Of a stretch of 64,000 bases of DNA, positions 17,774 to 25,986 are shown piece after piece. The notes beneath the pieces are model-generated. The model worked only from the letters and a program-made list of their open reading frames with translations, did no database searches and was not told the origin of the DNA. Within the stretch, counting starts at the first letter, position 1; every line of letters begins with the position of its first letter. The stretch covers positions 1-64,000 of the forward strand of contig CABJAM010000003.1 of the NCBI GenBank assembly GCA_902363555.1, read 5' to 3'. The DNA comes from Lachnospiraceae bacterium. Its GTDB lineage: Bacteria; Bacillota; Clostridia; Lachnospirales; Lachnospiraceae. The translations under genes and the position numbers were made by a program.

Positions 17774-18862
17774 ATGAACGTATATTTCAACTGTAACTTT
17801 TATGGACACAGGCCCTATGAGCGGGCAGGAAAACCGATCACCCTGGACAAAAGCTTTACGTGGAACGGGTATCTGTATCTTGTACCGGCAATTTACATAT
17901 TTAAAGAAGGCTTCGTTATCGATATGTGCAAACGGATTCCCATGGTGGAGGCCGGGAAGTTCTTTTCGGAATGGTCTGAGGAGCGGCGGACATCCCAGCT
18001 TACTACGGAGGAGCTGGAACGCATGGAACAGGAGACGCCGTTTGATTTCGGCTTTTCAACGGAATTTAGTATCCATGGCCATGCTCCGAAAAATAACAGG
18101 GGGAGCTGCTTTGTAGCCTGGCATTCTCTGGGATCGGAGGCCCATTATATAGAGGATGTCAGTGAGGAGCTGATGGAAGCCTACGGCTGCGACAAAAGCT
18201 TTGCCTGGTTCTTTTCACGGACATGCGTGCCATGGCCAGGGGGCAGGGAGACGGATTTGAAATCATTGACAATGACGTTAAGGCCTTCAAAAAAGGCTTA
18301 TACATGTGATAAACATTTTGTTACGTCTGCAAATACAGACCCCTTTACGGTTGATCTGCGCCATCCGCTGTCCGGAGATGCTTACCGGCTGTACGTGATA
18401 AGTACCGGTCAGGAGCGGCTGGAGGACCATACGTTTGACCAACTCCATTGTGGTAGGGAAATAGCGATGGATTATCCGCTGTGCCTTATGACGATGGAAT
18501 ATTATATAGAAAGGGCAGACGGGCAGACCGGATCGGATGCCTGCGGTTGTGTGGATGGCGAAGAAATTCGTGTGTTCGATTGTGCACAGCCGGAACGGCC
18601 GGTGCCAAGAGTGTCGGAAGCCTCCGAGGATGGCTGTGCCCGCGACAGCTCTGTAAGTATTATTGGCGGCTGCGATGGTCCAACGTCCGTATTTTTTGCC
18701 GGGAAAATCGTGGGTGTGTCCAATTCGGATAACGCAAAAAGGAACTGCCATCCCATACAAACGGCAGTTTCTTCACTGCATTTTAATCCTGTGGAGCAGG
18801 TTAAATGGCGGGTGGTTTTTAATATCACTGCGGGGGAGCCGGAAAAGATCGTCCTTTTATAA
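17774..18862 (+). CDS. uncharacterised protein with SIIGGxDGPTS motif
   Basis: I do not recognise the family. It is a soluble, mixed alpha/beta, cysteine-containing 362-aa protein with no signal peptide or membrane segment. Residues about 294-311 read VSIIGGCDGPTSVFFAGK, closely resembling the conserved Na+-site segment (IGGADGPT) of the beta subunit of sodium-pumping decarboxylases; the rest is not like that membrane protein. The start is supported by GAGGATGGAGGTG upstream. It follows the CmpB-type gene by 55 nt and may be cotranscribed. Confidence 0.5.
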   Translation: MNVYFNCNFYGHRPYERAGKPITLDKSFTWNGYLYLVPAIYIFKEGFVIDMCKRIPMVEAGKFFSEWSEERRTSQLTTEELERMEQETPFDFGFSTEFSIHGHAPKNNRGSCFVAWHSLGSEAHYIEDVSEELMEAYGCDKSFAWFFSRTCVPWPGGRETDLKSLTMTLRPSKKAYTCDKHFVTSANTDPFTVDLRHPLSGDAYRLYVISTGQERLEDHTFDQLHCGREIAMDYPLCLMTMEYYIERADGQTGSDACGCVDGEEIRVFDCAQPERPVPRVSEASEDGCARDSSVSIIGGCDGPTSVFFAGKIVGVSNSDNAKRNCHPIQTAVSSLHFNPVEQVKWRVVFNITAGEPEKIVLL

Positions 18863-18891
18863 AAGCGCAGATGAACAGCCTGTTAAATATT

Positions 18892-18933
18892 TTGACCGCA
18901 GCGTAAGGGGAAAACCTTAAGCACTGCGGTCAA
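18892..18933. terminator. bidirectional stem-loop between convergent genes
   Basis: A perfect 10-bp outer stem (ttgaccgcag 18892-18901 with ctgcggtcaa 18924-18933) encloses a second small stem (taagg/cctta). It sits between convergent genes. Flanking T-runs are short on both sides. Confidence 0.55.
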
Positions 18934-18975
18934 TGATTTAAACGATGTGAGAAGCCACGGCCGGCCCTTTCGCCG

Positions 18976-19060
18976 GTGCGATGGCTTTATTTCTTTGTGT
19001 GATAGCGTTACTTCCTTTGTGTAATGACTTTATTTCTTTGTGCGGCGGCTTTACTTCTTT
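18976..19060. repeat. four 21-22 bp tandem repeats spanning the 3' end of a minus-strand gene
   Basis: Units 18976-18996, 18997-19018, 19019-19039 and 19040-19060 share GTGNN...(C/T)TTTA(C/T)TTCTTT. On the minus strand the first unit encodes the last residues and stop of the ABC membrane protein (VKK-stop), and the next units repeat that stop-codon region downstream. Confidence 0.8.
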
Positions 19061-19827
19061 ACGGAAGCTCTGCGTATAACAAGCCATAGCGCTATGGTGA
19101 AAATGCCGGTCAGCACGGCCAGTGTGATCAGTGGATTGATAACAGTCCAGATCGTTCCGGCTACCGGACCCATGCCAAATGCAAGCATTACGAACTTGAG
19201 CAGAGCGCTGAGGATCACATGGCCGGTTAAGTAATCGAGGACCGGCAGCAGGATGAAAAGCGCTGCAGGTACGGTGATGCTGACGCTGATAATGCCCGCC
19301 AGGTTCATACGGCAGTAAAGGCCGGTGATAAAATTGCCGAGAACACTAAAAAGCATATAGATCAAAAATGAAAATGCCAGGTTGTGCAGGAAAACAAGGA
19401 CCGCATTTTGGGAGACACTGTTGCCATAAATCATGCTGTATAGCGAGGAAAAGCCGTCAATGCCGATCTTCGCGGAAATGGCCCCGAAAACTGTGGTGAT
19501 TATTTTATCACTGACACACATGATCGCGGCGATCGATGTGCTGATCATCATATTGCTGATAAACATAGATTTCCGGCTGATGCCGTTTTGCATACCCATG
19601 TGCAGATGATATTTGTAGGCGGCTGCGGAGCAGACGAACATAAATAGCAGTGTCATCGTCTCCATCCCGGAAAATGTATGGACTTCATTTCCCATATTAA
19701 CGGCCATGGTCACGATGCCGACGCCTGCCGTAACAAGTGTGTAAATACCGATGACCGCCAGATAAAAAACGGCTATTTCATTGCGGTAATAACGAAGCTG
19801 ATAGCGGAAAAATTTACGTACATTCAT
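19051..19827 (-). CDS. ABC transporter membrane component (ABC-2-like)
   Basis: Membrane protein with about six hydrophobic segments, encoded directly after an ABC ATPase whose stop abuts its start (19828/19827). The arrangement GntR regulator, ATPase, membrane protein is that of YtrA-type systems, where export of peptides or envelope-active compounds is common; the substrate here is unknown. The C-terminus IRRASVKK ends inside the first of four 21-bp tandem repeats. Confidence 0.75.
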   Translation of the reverse strand: MNVRKFFRYQLRYYRNEIAVFYLAVIGIYTLVTAGVGIVTMAVNMGNEVHTFSGMETMTLLFMFVCSAAAYKYHLHMGMQNGISRKSMFISNMMISTSIAAIMCVSDKIITTVFGAISAKIGIDGFSSLYSMIYGNSVSQNAVLVFLHNLAFSFLIYMLFSVLGNFITGLYCRMNLAGIISVSITVPAALFILLPVLDYLTGHVILSALLKFVMLAFGMGPVAGTIWTVINPLITLAVLTGIFTIALWLVIRRASVKK

Positions 19828-20733
19828 TTATGCATCCTCCCTCATATCCATGGAATTGGTCAACTGTATAAACAGCTTTTGCAGGTTCATGCTGCTGATG
19901 TCAAGGCTGGCCGGAACATCGGACCGGTCGCCGAGAATATAGGCGGTTTTAAGGCTTCCAAGGCTGTCTGTACCAAGAACCTTTTTGCCCGGAGCACGCA
20001 GCGAGCCGGCTTTTTCAATATAGGCGTCCACATCCGCCGCTTTTCCGGAGATGGTAAAGCCTCTGGACAATAGCTCATCCTTGCTTGTATTCTCAATGAC
20101 ATGGCCCTCTTTGATAATGACCACATCCTCGATCAGTCCGGCAACCTCCTCAATGAGATGGGTGGAGATGATGATGGTGCTTGGGTGCTCGATATATTTC
20201 TCCAGAAGGTATTTGTAAAATATATCGCGGTGGTTGGCGTCAAGCCCCAGCACCGGTTCATCCAAAAGCAGGTAGGGGGTATTGACACACAGGGCGATGA
20301 TCAGCTTGAAAATGGATGTATAACCGGTGGACAGGGATTTCACCTTTTTATTCAGCTTTAACTTGAACATTTCCGCCAGCTTCATAGCTCTTTCCGTATC
20401 AAAATCCGGATAGAAATGGGCGCTCCACTTGAAGGTGTCCTTCAGCTTCATATCTTCGGGGTACAGCGTATTCTCGCTCATCATATAAATTTTTGATAAT
20501 GCCCGGTCATTCTCAACATTCGATTCACCATCGACTAATATGGTTCCGCTGCTGGCAAAAATGCGGTTGGTTATGAGATTTAACAGCGTGGACTTGCCGG
20601 CGCCGTTCTGGCCTAAAAGCCCGTAAATGCGCTCCGGGGCGAACGTTATATTGATATCGCTCAGGGCCTGGGTGTTCCCGTAGCTTTTTGAAATGCCTTT
20701 GATTTCAATTCCTTTATGGTTTCCTTCATTCAT
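19828..20733 (-). CDS. ABC transporter ATP-binding protein
   Basis: Cytoplasmic ATPase. Walker A is GLLGQNGAGKSTLLN (about 34-48), the signature is the variant LSTGYTSIFKL, and Walker B is YLLLDEPVLGLD with the catalytic Glu present. The H-loop His lies in STHLIEEVAGL. The 301-aa length and C-terminal extension suit exporter ATPases. Its start overlaps the GntR gene by 4 nt and its stop abuts the membrane component, so the three are one operon. Confidence 0.93.
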   Translation of the reverse strand: MNEGNHKGIEIKGISKSYGNTQALSDINITFAPERIYGLLGQNGAGKSTLLNLITNRIFASSGTILVDGESNVENDRALSKIYMMSENTLYPEDMKLKDTFKWSAHFYPDFDTERAMKLAEMFKLKLNKKVKSLSTGYTSIFKLIIALCVNTPYLLLDEPVLGLDANHRDIFYKYLLEKYIEHPSTIIISTHLIEEVAGLIEDVVIIKEGHVIENTSKDELLSRGFTISGKAADVDAYIEKAGSLRAPGKKVLGTDSLGSLKTAYILGDRSDVPASLDISSMNLQKLFIQLTNSMDMREDA

Positions 20734-21095
20734 AAAAATCCCTCCTTAATCATGTCATGGATATCATTTTCTGATAATTCAAGCCGTTTGGCCTCATCGA
20801 TGAGGCGTAAAACGTAAGTCTCATAAAACTGGCGGCGTCTGGCCTCACGGAGCTTTTTCAGAGCACCGTCGCTGACAAACATACCGATTCCGCGCCGTTT
20901 ATAAACGATTCCCCGGTCCACCAGCAGATTGATTCCCTTTAATGCGGTGGCCGGATTGATTTTATAGACCACGGAAAACTCGGTGATGGACGGGATCTGG
21001 CTGCCCTCCGCAAAGTTACCGGACAGGATGTCATCTTCCAGGCCCTCGGCAATCTGTAAAAAAATCGGCTGTTCCGAATCAAAATTCAGGTGCAC
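20730..21095 (-). CDS. GntR-family regulator, YtrA subfamily
   Basis: Transcription factor of 121 aa, the small size of the YtrA branch. The N-terminal winged helix (about 10-75) includes LQIAEGLEDDILSGNFAEGSQIPSI split over two helices, and INPATALKGINLLVDRGIVYKRRGIGMFV. A short helical dimerisation tail follows. It is the first gene of the minus-strand ABC operon and probably represses it; a palindrome lies just downstream of its promoter. Confidence 0.9.
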   Translation of the reverse strand: MHLNFDSEQPIFLQIAEGLEDDILSGNFAEGSQIPSITEFSVVYKINPATALKGINLLVDRGIVYKRRGIGMFVSDGALKKLREARRRQFYETYVLRLIDEAKRLELSENDIHDMIKEGFL

Positions 21096-21115
21096 ATTAT
21101 CACCTCCACATATTT

Positions 21116-21139
21116 AGTTGGTTACTTGAGTAATTAACT
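21116..21139 (-). promoter_or_regulatory. imperfect palindromic operator of the GntR-ABC operon
   Basis: AGTTGGTTACT-TG-AGTAATTAACT has two 11-nt arms with two mismatches. It lies immediately downstream of the predicted transcript start of the minus-strand operon, a position suited to autorepression by the GntR protein. Confidence 0.55.
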
Positions 21140-21147
21140 ATGTATGG

Positions 21148-21176
21148 AGCATACCATAGCTGTGGAGGAATGTCAA
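21148..21176 (-). promoter_or_regulatory. promoter of the minus-strand GntR-ABC operon
   Basis: On the minus strand TTGACA (21176-21171), a 17-nt spacer and TATGCT (21153-21148). Confidence 0.7.
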
Positions 21177-21307
21177 TAGGTTTTTTGAATAAAGTTTGTG
21201 GCTCACCGGCTTTCCACCATAAGAAATGCCGACCGGATCGTAGTCATCGAGAGCGTCTTTTACCGAATGCAAAATTCGCAGTTGAGCAGTGCGGCAGAAT
21301 AATAAGA

Positions 21308-21352
21308 GGACCCGGCAGCGGGAAAACGGTTGGTTTTCCTGTTACCGGGTCC
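21308..21352 (-). terminator. stem-loop downstream of the AraC gene
   Basis: GGACCCGG (21308-21315) pairs with CCGGGTCC (21345-21352), with a further inner gggaaaac/gttttcc stem. It lies 5 nt beyond the stop of the minus-strand AraC gene; the T-run is short (CTCTTATT). Confidence 0.6.
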
Positions 21353-21356
21353 TTTA

Positions 21357-22193
21357 CTATTCTTCAAAACTGATTTCATGGATGCCATTGATAAAGTGGT
21401 TCGTTTTATATTGCTTCGGGGAAATTCCCGTATATTTCTTAAAAAACCGGGAGAGATAAAATTCGTCGGAAAATCGGAACTGCCAGGCGATTTCCTTCAG
21501 TGTCATGCGGGAATAGATCAACCGGTTTTGTATTTTTTCCAGAATCTTCAGATCGATATACTTTTTCAGTGTAATCCCCATATCTTTTTTAAAGTTGATG
21601 CGCAGCGTGTTTACATTCAGGCCAAAGACCTCTGCAATTTCTGCAATGTCCAATGTAATGAAGCAATTATTATCCACGTATTCAAAGATTGGATTATATC
21701 TTATGTAAGTATTGATCTGGGAATAAGTGATCTCCGTCTTTTGGGTAAACAGGGAGAGCAGCTCCAGAAGCCGGCTTTTAAAAAGCATGTGATCGGTAAT
21801 GTCCGCGCTCTCGGCCATCCTCATCATGGAAGGCACATCAATGGAATCCATGGGCAGACGTGTGCAGGTTTTGTTAAAGGAAAAAAGGTCGTGTCCGGGC
21901 AGGTATTCCAACTGGAAATGAATATAGAACTTTTCCATATACGTATCACAGCGGTAATGGTAGGTGGAATCCACCGGGATCAGATAGATGAATCCCTTTT
22001 CCAGAGGAACGCGGTTCAAGCCTTCGTCCAGCAGATAGCCCTCACCGTCAAAAATAAAATAAAGGCGGTTAAACGGCGAACGGACCTCTTTGGGCGTCCA
22101 GTTCTGATCTGCGTAAAGATGCCCGTGCTCCAGCATCTTGATCACCATGTTGTTAAAAAGGATTTGAAAATTATCGTAGTGTAGATTTTTCAT
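21357..22193 (-). CDS. AraC-family transcriptional regulator
   Basis: Cytoplasmic one-component sugar regulator, 278 aa. The N-terminal ~150 residues form a cupin-like sensing domain (FNRLYFIFDGEGYLLDEG, FIYLIPVDSTYHYRC). The C-terminal ~100 residues carry two helix-turn-helix units, the second reading LKEIAWQFRFSDEFYLSRFF, then FKKYTGISPKQYK. It is transcribed divergently from the large glycan operon starting at 22466 and is its most likely regulator. Confidence 0.9.
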   Translation of the reverse strand: MKNLHYDNFQILFNNMVIKMLEHGHLYADQNWTPKEVRSPFNRLYFIFDGEGYLLDEGLNRVPLEKGFIYLIPVDSTYHYRCDTYMEKFYIHFQLEYLPGHDLFSFNKTCTRLPMDSIDVPSMMRMAESADITDHMLFKSRLLELLSLFTQKTEITYSQINTYIRYNPIFEYVDNNCFITLDIAEIAEVFGLNVNTLRINFKKDMGITLKKYIDLKILEKIQNRLIYSRMTLKEIAWQFRFSDEFYLSRFFKKYTGISPKQYKTNHFINGIHEISFEE

Positions 22194-22465
22194 ATCATAT
22201 TGTCCATCCTTTATTTTCCTTTGTCTATGTGATTGGTGTCCGCTTTATACTATAATTATACACATGGAAAGGAAATAATTCAACAGAAACCGGCGCCGAA
22301 GTGTTGAAAAATGTCCAAAAGTAATAAAAAAATCAAGCAGTAAACTAATAAACAGCAAAAAATGAATGCAAAACACCAATGGACTATTAGCTATTATATC
22401 TGAATTAGAGGTGTGAAAAAGTCAGGTATATGGAGAAGTGCATTCGATATGTAGGAGGATGAATC

Positions 22466-24130
22466 GTGAAAACGAAGAAAATGATGGCTTTATTATTGGC
22501 AGGGGTTATGACCGCTTCATTGCTGGCGGGATGTGGCAATAAAGCATCCGGAGACGGGCAGAGTACCGCTTCAACCGCAGGAAATACGAAAACGTCCGCA
22601 GGCACACAGGAAAATGCAGATCCGGGTGCTGCGGATGCACCGGAAGTGGAGCTTTCGATCATGTCCTGGCATGGAGATAATGGTGAGACAAAGTATTACA
22701 AGGGCTTGCAGTATGTCATGGAAGCTTACACCGAGGCGCACCCCAATGTGACATTTAAATATATCCAGCAGCCTCTGGATGGCTATATGGATCTACTTGA
22801 TACACAGTTTATCTCCGGCGGAGCTGCGGATATTATCTATATGCAGCCGCATATGAGCCGGGCATTTGCAGACAAGGGCGTCCTGCTCCCGCTGGATGAA
22901 TTTATGTATGCGGAATCGGCTTATGTTCCGGGAAAGAAATGGGTGGAAACCTTCTCCGGCGGCGAGGCCAGCTTCTCAAGCTCGAAAGCCTCCAATGCAT
23001 TGGGCGCGATCATGTTCGTTCCCAATGACAGTTCCTCCTCATTGTCTATGGGGCAGCCGTTCTTCTATAATAAAGATCTTTTTAAGCAGGCGGGAATCGA
23101 TGTTCTTCCCACCACCTTTACGGAGTTTTTAGACGCCCTGCAAAAGCTCAAGGATGCGGGGATCAATCCGGTGGCCGGCGAGTTTTCCGACCGGCACGTA
23201 TCCTGGTCCTTAGGCTGGATTTCCGACCAGTTTGGGGAGCATTACATCGACCAGTATTTTGATGACAAGTATAATGGTTCAGATAAAGTGGATTTAAAAG
23301 CTGACAAATCAGCAATAGCGCTGGCCAATGGTTTCCTGAAGGCAGATGATCCGATTTTGGTGGACATCTCCAACGCCCTTTATGATTATGCACAGTACTG
23401 GCAGGATGGCTGGACCGGCGCATCCTATGATGAAGCAAAGAATCTGTTTTTGATGCAGGAGGCCGCTATTTTCCAGGAAGGCTTCTGGGCGTTTACACAG
23501 TACCAGGATCTGATTACGGATTTTGAGTGGGGCGTACTGCCGATTCCGCTTGTAACAAAAGAAACGTCCGAGTTTGCAATGGAAGGCTTTATGAAACCGT
23601 CAGGACAGCAGGACAGCGGCTTTAACGTGAGCAAAACTGTGGCGGATGACCCGGATAAGCTGGCCGCCGTCATCGATTTCCTCCAGTTCCTGTCAAGCCC
23701 CGAGGTGCAGCAGAAATATATTGATATCGCAGTGACACTCTCGCCTGTTGACGGCGTGACGCAGCCGGCCGAAGTAGAACCGTTCATATTTGATACCGAT
23801 TTATGTATTTATGAACAGTCCATTGGGCCAAACTATGTGGATTATGGTGATGTGGGCATCTGGGGCGGTCTTAGCCAGGAATTTTTGACCGGAAGGATCG
23901 ATACGGCCACCTATAACGAGAAGGCGATCGCAAATTCCATGCAGACCGCGATTAATGATTGCAAGGATAAATTAAAAACATTGCCGGAAAGTATTGCCGA
24001 GACTGAGAAAAAGCTGGAAGATTTAAAGGCAGAGGGGGCAGCCGAGGCGCTTCTTGAGGCCCAGCAAAAGAGCCTGGATCTGTTGAAATTAAAACTGGAA
24101 ATGTATCAGCAGTACTGTTCAGAATTGTAA
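22466..24130 (+). CDS. sugar ABC transporter substrate-binding lipoprotein
   Basis: Binding protein of the importer heading the glycan operon. The signal peptide ends in the lipobox SLLAGC (Cys about residue 23), then a Thr/Ala/Gly-rich tether. The body is a family 1 extracellular solute-binding protein of the MalE/UgpB type. The last ~60 residues (IAETEKKLEDLKAEGAAEAL...) form a predicted coiled coil not usual in the family. The upstream 272-nt divergent region has no convincing -35/-10 pair. A stem-loop after the stop separates it from the permeases and may keep its transcript more abundant. Confidence 0.9.
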   Translation: MKTKKMMALLLAGVMTASLLAGCGNKASGDGQSTASTAGNTKTSAGTQENADPGAADAPEVELSIMSWHGDNGETKYYKGLQYVMEAYTEAHPNVTFKYIQQPLDGYMDLLDTQFISGGAADIIYMQPHMSRAFADKGVLLPLDEFMYAESAYVPGKKWVETFSGGEASFSSSKASNALGAIMFVPNDSSSSLSMGQPFFYNKDLFKQAGIDVLPTTFTEFLDALQKLKDAGINPVAGEFSDRHVSWSLGWISDQFGEHYIDQYFDDKYNGSDKVDLKADKSAIALANGFLKADDPILVDISNALYDYAQYWQDGWTGASYDEAKNLFLMQEAAIFQEGFWAFTQYQDLITDFEWGVLPIPLVTKETSEFAMEGFMKPSGQQDSGFNVSKTVADDPDKLAAVIDFLQFLSSPEVQQKYIDIAVTLSPVDGVTQPAEVEPFIFDTDLCIYEQSIGPNYVDYGDVGIWGGLSQEFLTGRIDTATYNEKAIANSMQTAINDCKDKLKTLPESIAETEKKLEDLKAEGAAEALLEAQQKSLDLLKLKLEMYQQYCSEL

Positions 24131-24137
24131 GAAACCC

Positions 24138-24168
24138 AGGGGATATCCATACGATATCCCCTGTTTTA
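24138..24168 (+). terminator. intercistronic stem-loop after the binding-protein gene
   Basis: A perfect 10-bp stem, aggggatatc (24138-24147) with gatatcccct (24153-24162), has a 5-nt loop and is followed by GTTTT. Such hairpins between binding-protein and permease genes cause partial termination or stabilise the upstream mRNA. Confidence 0.7.
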
Positions 24169-24202
24169 AAAAGCGGGAAACAATACGTTAGGAGGAGCGA
24201 AA

Positions 24203-25108
24203 GTGTCGATGATGACAGGTGTTAAACAAAAAAAGAGGAAGAAATTCAGGGTATTGCTGGTCGCCTATATATTTGTGCTGCCGGCCCTGATATTTAATCT
24301 TGTATTTGACTGGTTTCCCATGCTGCAGGGGATCGTCATGTCCTTTTTCAGGTGGGATGGTTTTAGAGACGCGGAATTTGTGGGCATGAAGAATTTTGTG
24401 GGGATTCTTCAGGATGAAGTGTTCTGGGTGTCCGTGGAGAACATGCTTTTCTTTTTTGTCATGGGGCTGATTTTGATGATTCCCACCATGCTGATCAGCG
24501 TGGTGTTATTCCGGATAAAAAACAAACGCTCCCAATATGTTTACCGTATCCTGTTCTGCATCCCTATGGTGGTGCCCTTTATGGTCGCCCTGCTGATGTG
24601 GCAGTTTATGTATAATCCCCAGTATGGTTTTTTTAATCAGCTTTTGGAGAGCCTGGGTCTTGGACAGTTTACACAGACGTGGCTGGGCGATCCAAATCTG
24701 GCGCGGTGGTGTATCGTATTTATGGGGTTTCCATTTATCAATACCAATGCCGCCCTGATCTACCTGGGAGGCCTGCAGAGCATTGATGACTCGATATGGG
24801 AAGCGGCGCAGCTGGATGGTATCACACCGGTTAAAAAGCTGTTTTATATGGAGCTTCCACTGATTAAAGGACAGTTTAAGCTGAATCTGATCGGAACACT
24901 GGTGGGCGGTATCACAGGTTATACGACTCAATTAATTCTGACGAAAGGCGGGCCGGGGTTTGAAACCCTTGTTCCCGGACTGTATATGTATAATAAGGCA
25001 TTCGGGGCAAAAGAGTATGGATACGCCTCGGCGGTCGGTCTGATCCTGTTTATTATCAGCGGAATCATATCCCTGGTGACATTGAAATTTTTGAGGAGTG
25101 ATGACTAG
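24203..25108 (+). CDS. sugar ABC transporter permease (MalF/UgpA type)
   Basis: Membrane permease with six predicted helices; the first is at about 17-37. The EAA loop EAAQLDGITPVKKLFYMELP (about 199-218) contacts the ATPase. It has the usual length for the family (301 aa). Its stop overlaps the GTG start of the second permease by 1 nt. No ATPase gene lies in the operon, so a shared one is likely. Confidence 0.92.
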   Translation: MSMMTGVKQKKRKKFRVLLVAYIFVLPALIFNLVFDWFPMLQGIVMSFFRWDGFRDAEFVGMKNFVGILQDEVFWVSVENMLFFFVMGLILMIPTMLISVVLFRIKNKRSQYVYRILFCIPMVVPFMVALLMWQFMYNPQYGFFNQLLESLGLGQFTQTWLGDPNLARWCIVFMGFPFINTNAALIYLGGLQSIDDSIWEAAQLDGITPVKKLFYMELPLIKGQFKLNLIGTLVGGITGYTTQLILTKGGPGFETLVPGLYMYNKAFGAKEYGYASAVGLILFIISGIISLVTLKFLRSDD

Positions 25109-25971
25109 TGAAAAAGAATAAAAAGCAGTATTACGAAGTAAGTGAGCGAAAAAATTATTTTAATGTTTCCGAGGGCGCCAAGCATGCCTATGTTATATTA
25201 TCGATACTCTGTATGTTTATACCGTTTATCCTGATGCTCATGCTGTCCTTGAAGGATAAAAAGCAGGTGATCTATGAGTTTTTCAGTCTGAACGGCCCAT
25301 ATCATTTTGAAAATTATAAAAAGGCATTTGAAGTTGTAATGCCTCTGATCAAAAACTCTCTGCTTATGGCCATCGGCACGATGGCGCTGGCCGTGCTATT
25401 GGCCACCCTTGCCGGCTATGCCTTTGGCAAGCTGGATTTCCCGCTGCGCAAGATCATGTTTGGCATTATTTTTGCCAAAATGATGATTCCGGGGATTATG
25501 AACCTGATCCCGTCTTTTACACTGGCCATGAAGATGGGCATACTGGACACGTATCTCCCGGTGATCCTGTTCGGCGCAGGAACGGCGATGCCCTATTGGG
25601 TGTTCGTTATGACAACCTTTGTTAAGAGCCAGCCCACAGAGCTTTTTGAATCCATGCGCCTGGATGGCGCCCATGAGCTGCAAATATATTCCCATCTTGC
25701 AATCCCCCTTTTAAAGCCCATGATCGCACTAATGGGAATGAATGTATTTTTAAGTGTCTGGAACGATTATATATGGCCGCTGGTAACGATCAGTACACCG
25801 GAAAAGAGGCCGATCACTGTGGGGATCGCTATGCTTTCCGGCTCATACCCGGGCGAAACGGGAATGCTGGCGGCGGCCTATGCGGTGTCTAGCCTTCCGC
25901 TGATCATTTTGTTTGCAGTGTCAATGAAGCAGTTTGTGGCCGGACTGAGTGCGGGCTCCATCAAGCTTTAA
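25108..25971 (+). CDS. sugar ABC transporter permease (MalG/UgpE type)
   Basis: Second permease of the importer, starting with GTG directly at the stop of its partner. There are six predicted helices after a ~28-residue polar N-terminus, with the EAA loop in the variant form ESMRLDGAHELQIYSHLAIP followed by LLKPMIALMGMNVFLSVWNDYIWPL. The hydrolase genes follow 15 nt later, tying sugar import to breakdown. Confidence 0.92.
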   Translation: MKKNKKQYYEVSERKNYFNVSEGAKHAYVILSILCMFIPFILMLMLSLKDKKQVIYEFFSLNGPYHFENYKKAFEVVMPLIKNSLLMAIGTMALAVLLATLAGYAFGKLDFPLRKIMFGIIFAKMMIPGIMNLIPSFTLAMKMGILDTYLPVILFGAGTAMPYWVFVMTTFVKSQPTELFESMRLDGAHELQIYSHLAIPLLKPMIALMGMNVFLSVWNDYIWPLVTISTPEKRPITVGIAMLSGSYPGETGMLAAAYAVSSLPLIILFAVSMKQFVAGLSAGSIKL

Positions 25972-25986
25972 TCACAGGAGGAAGTT

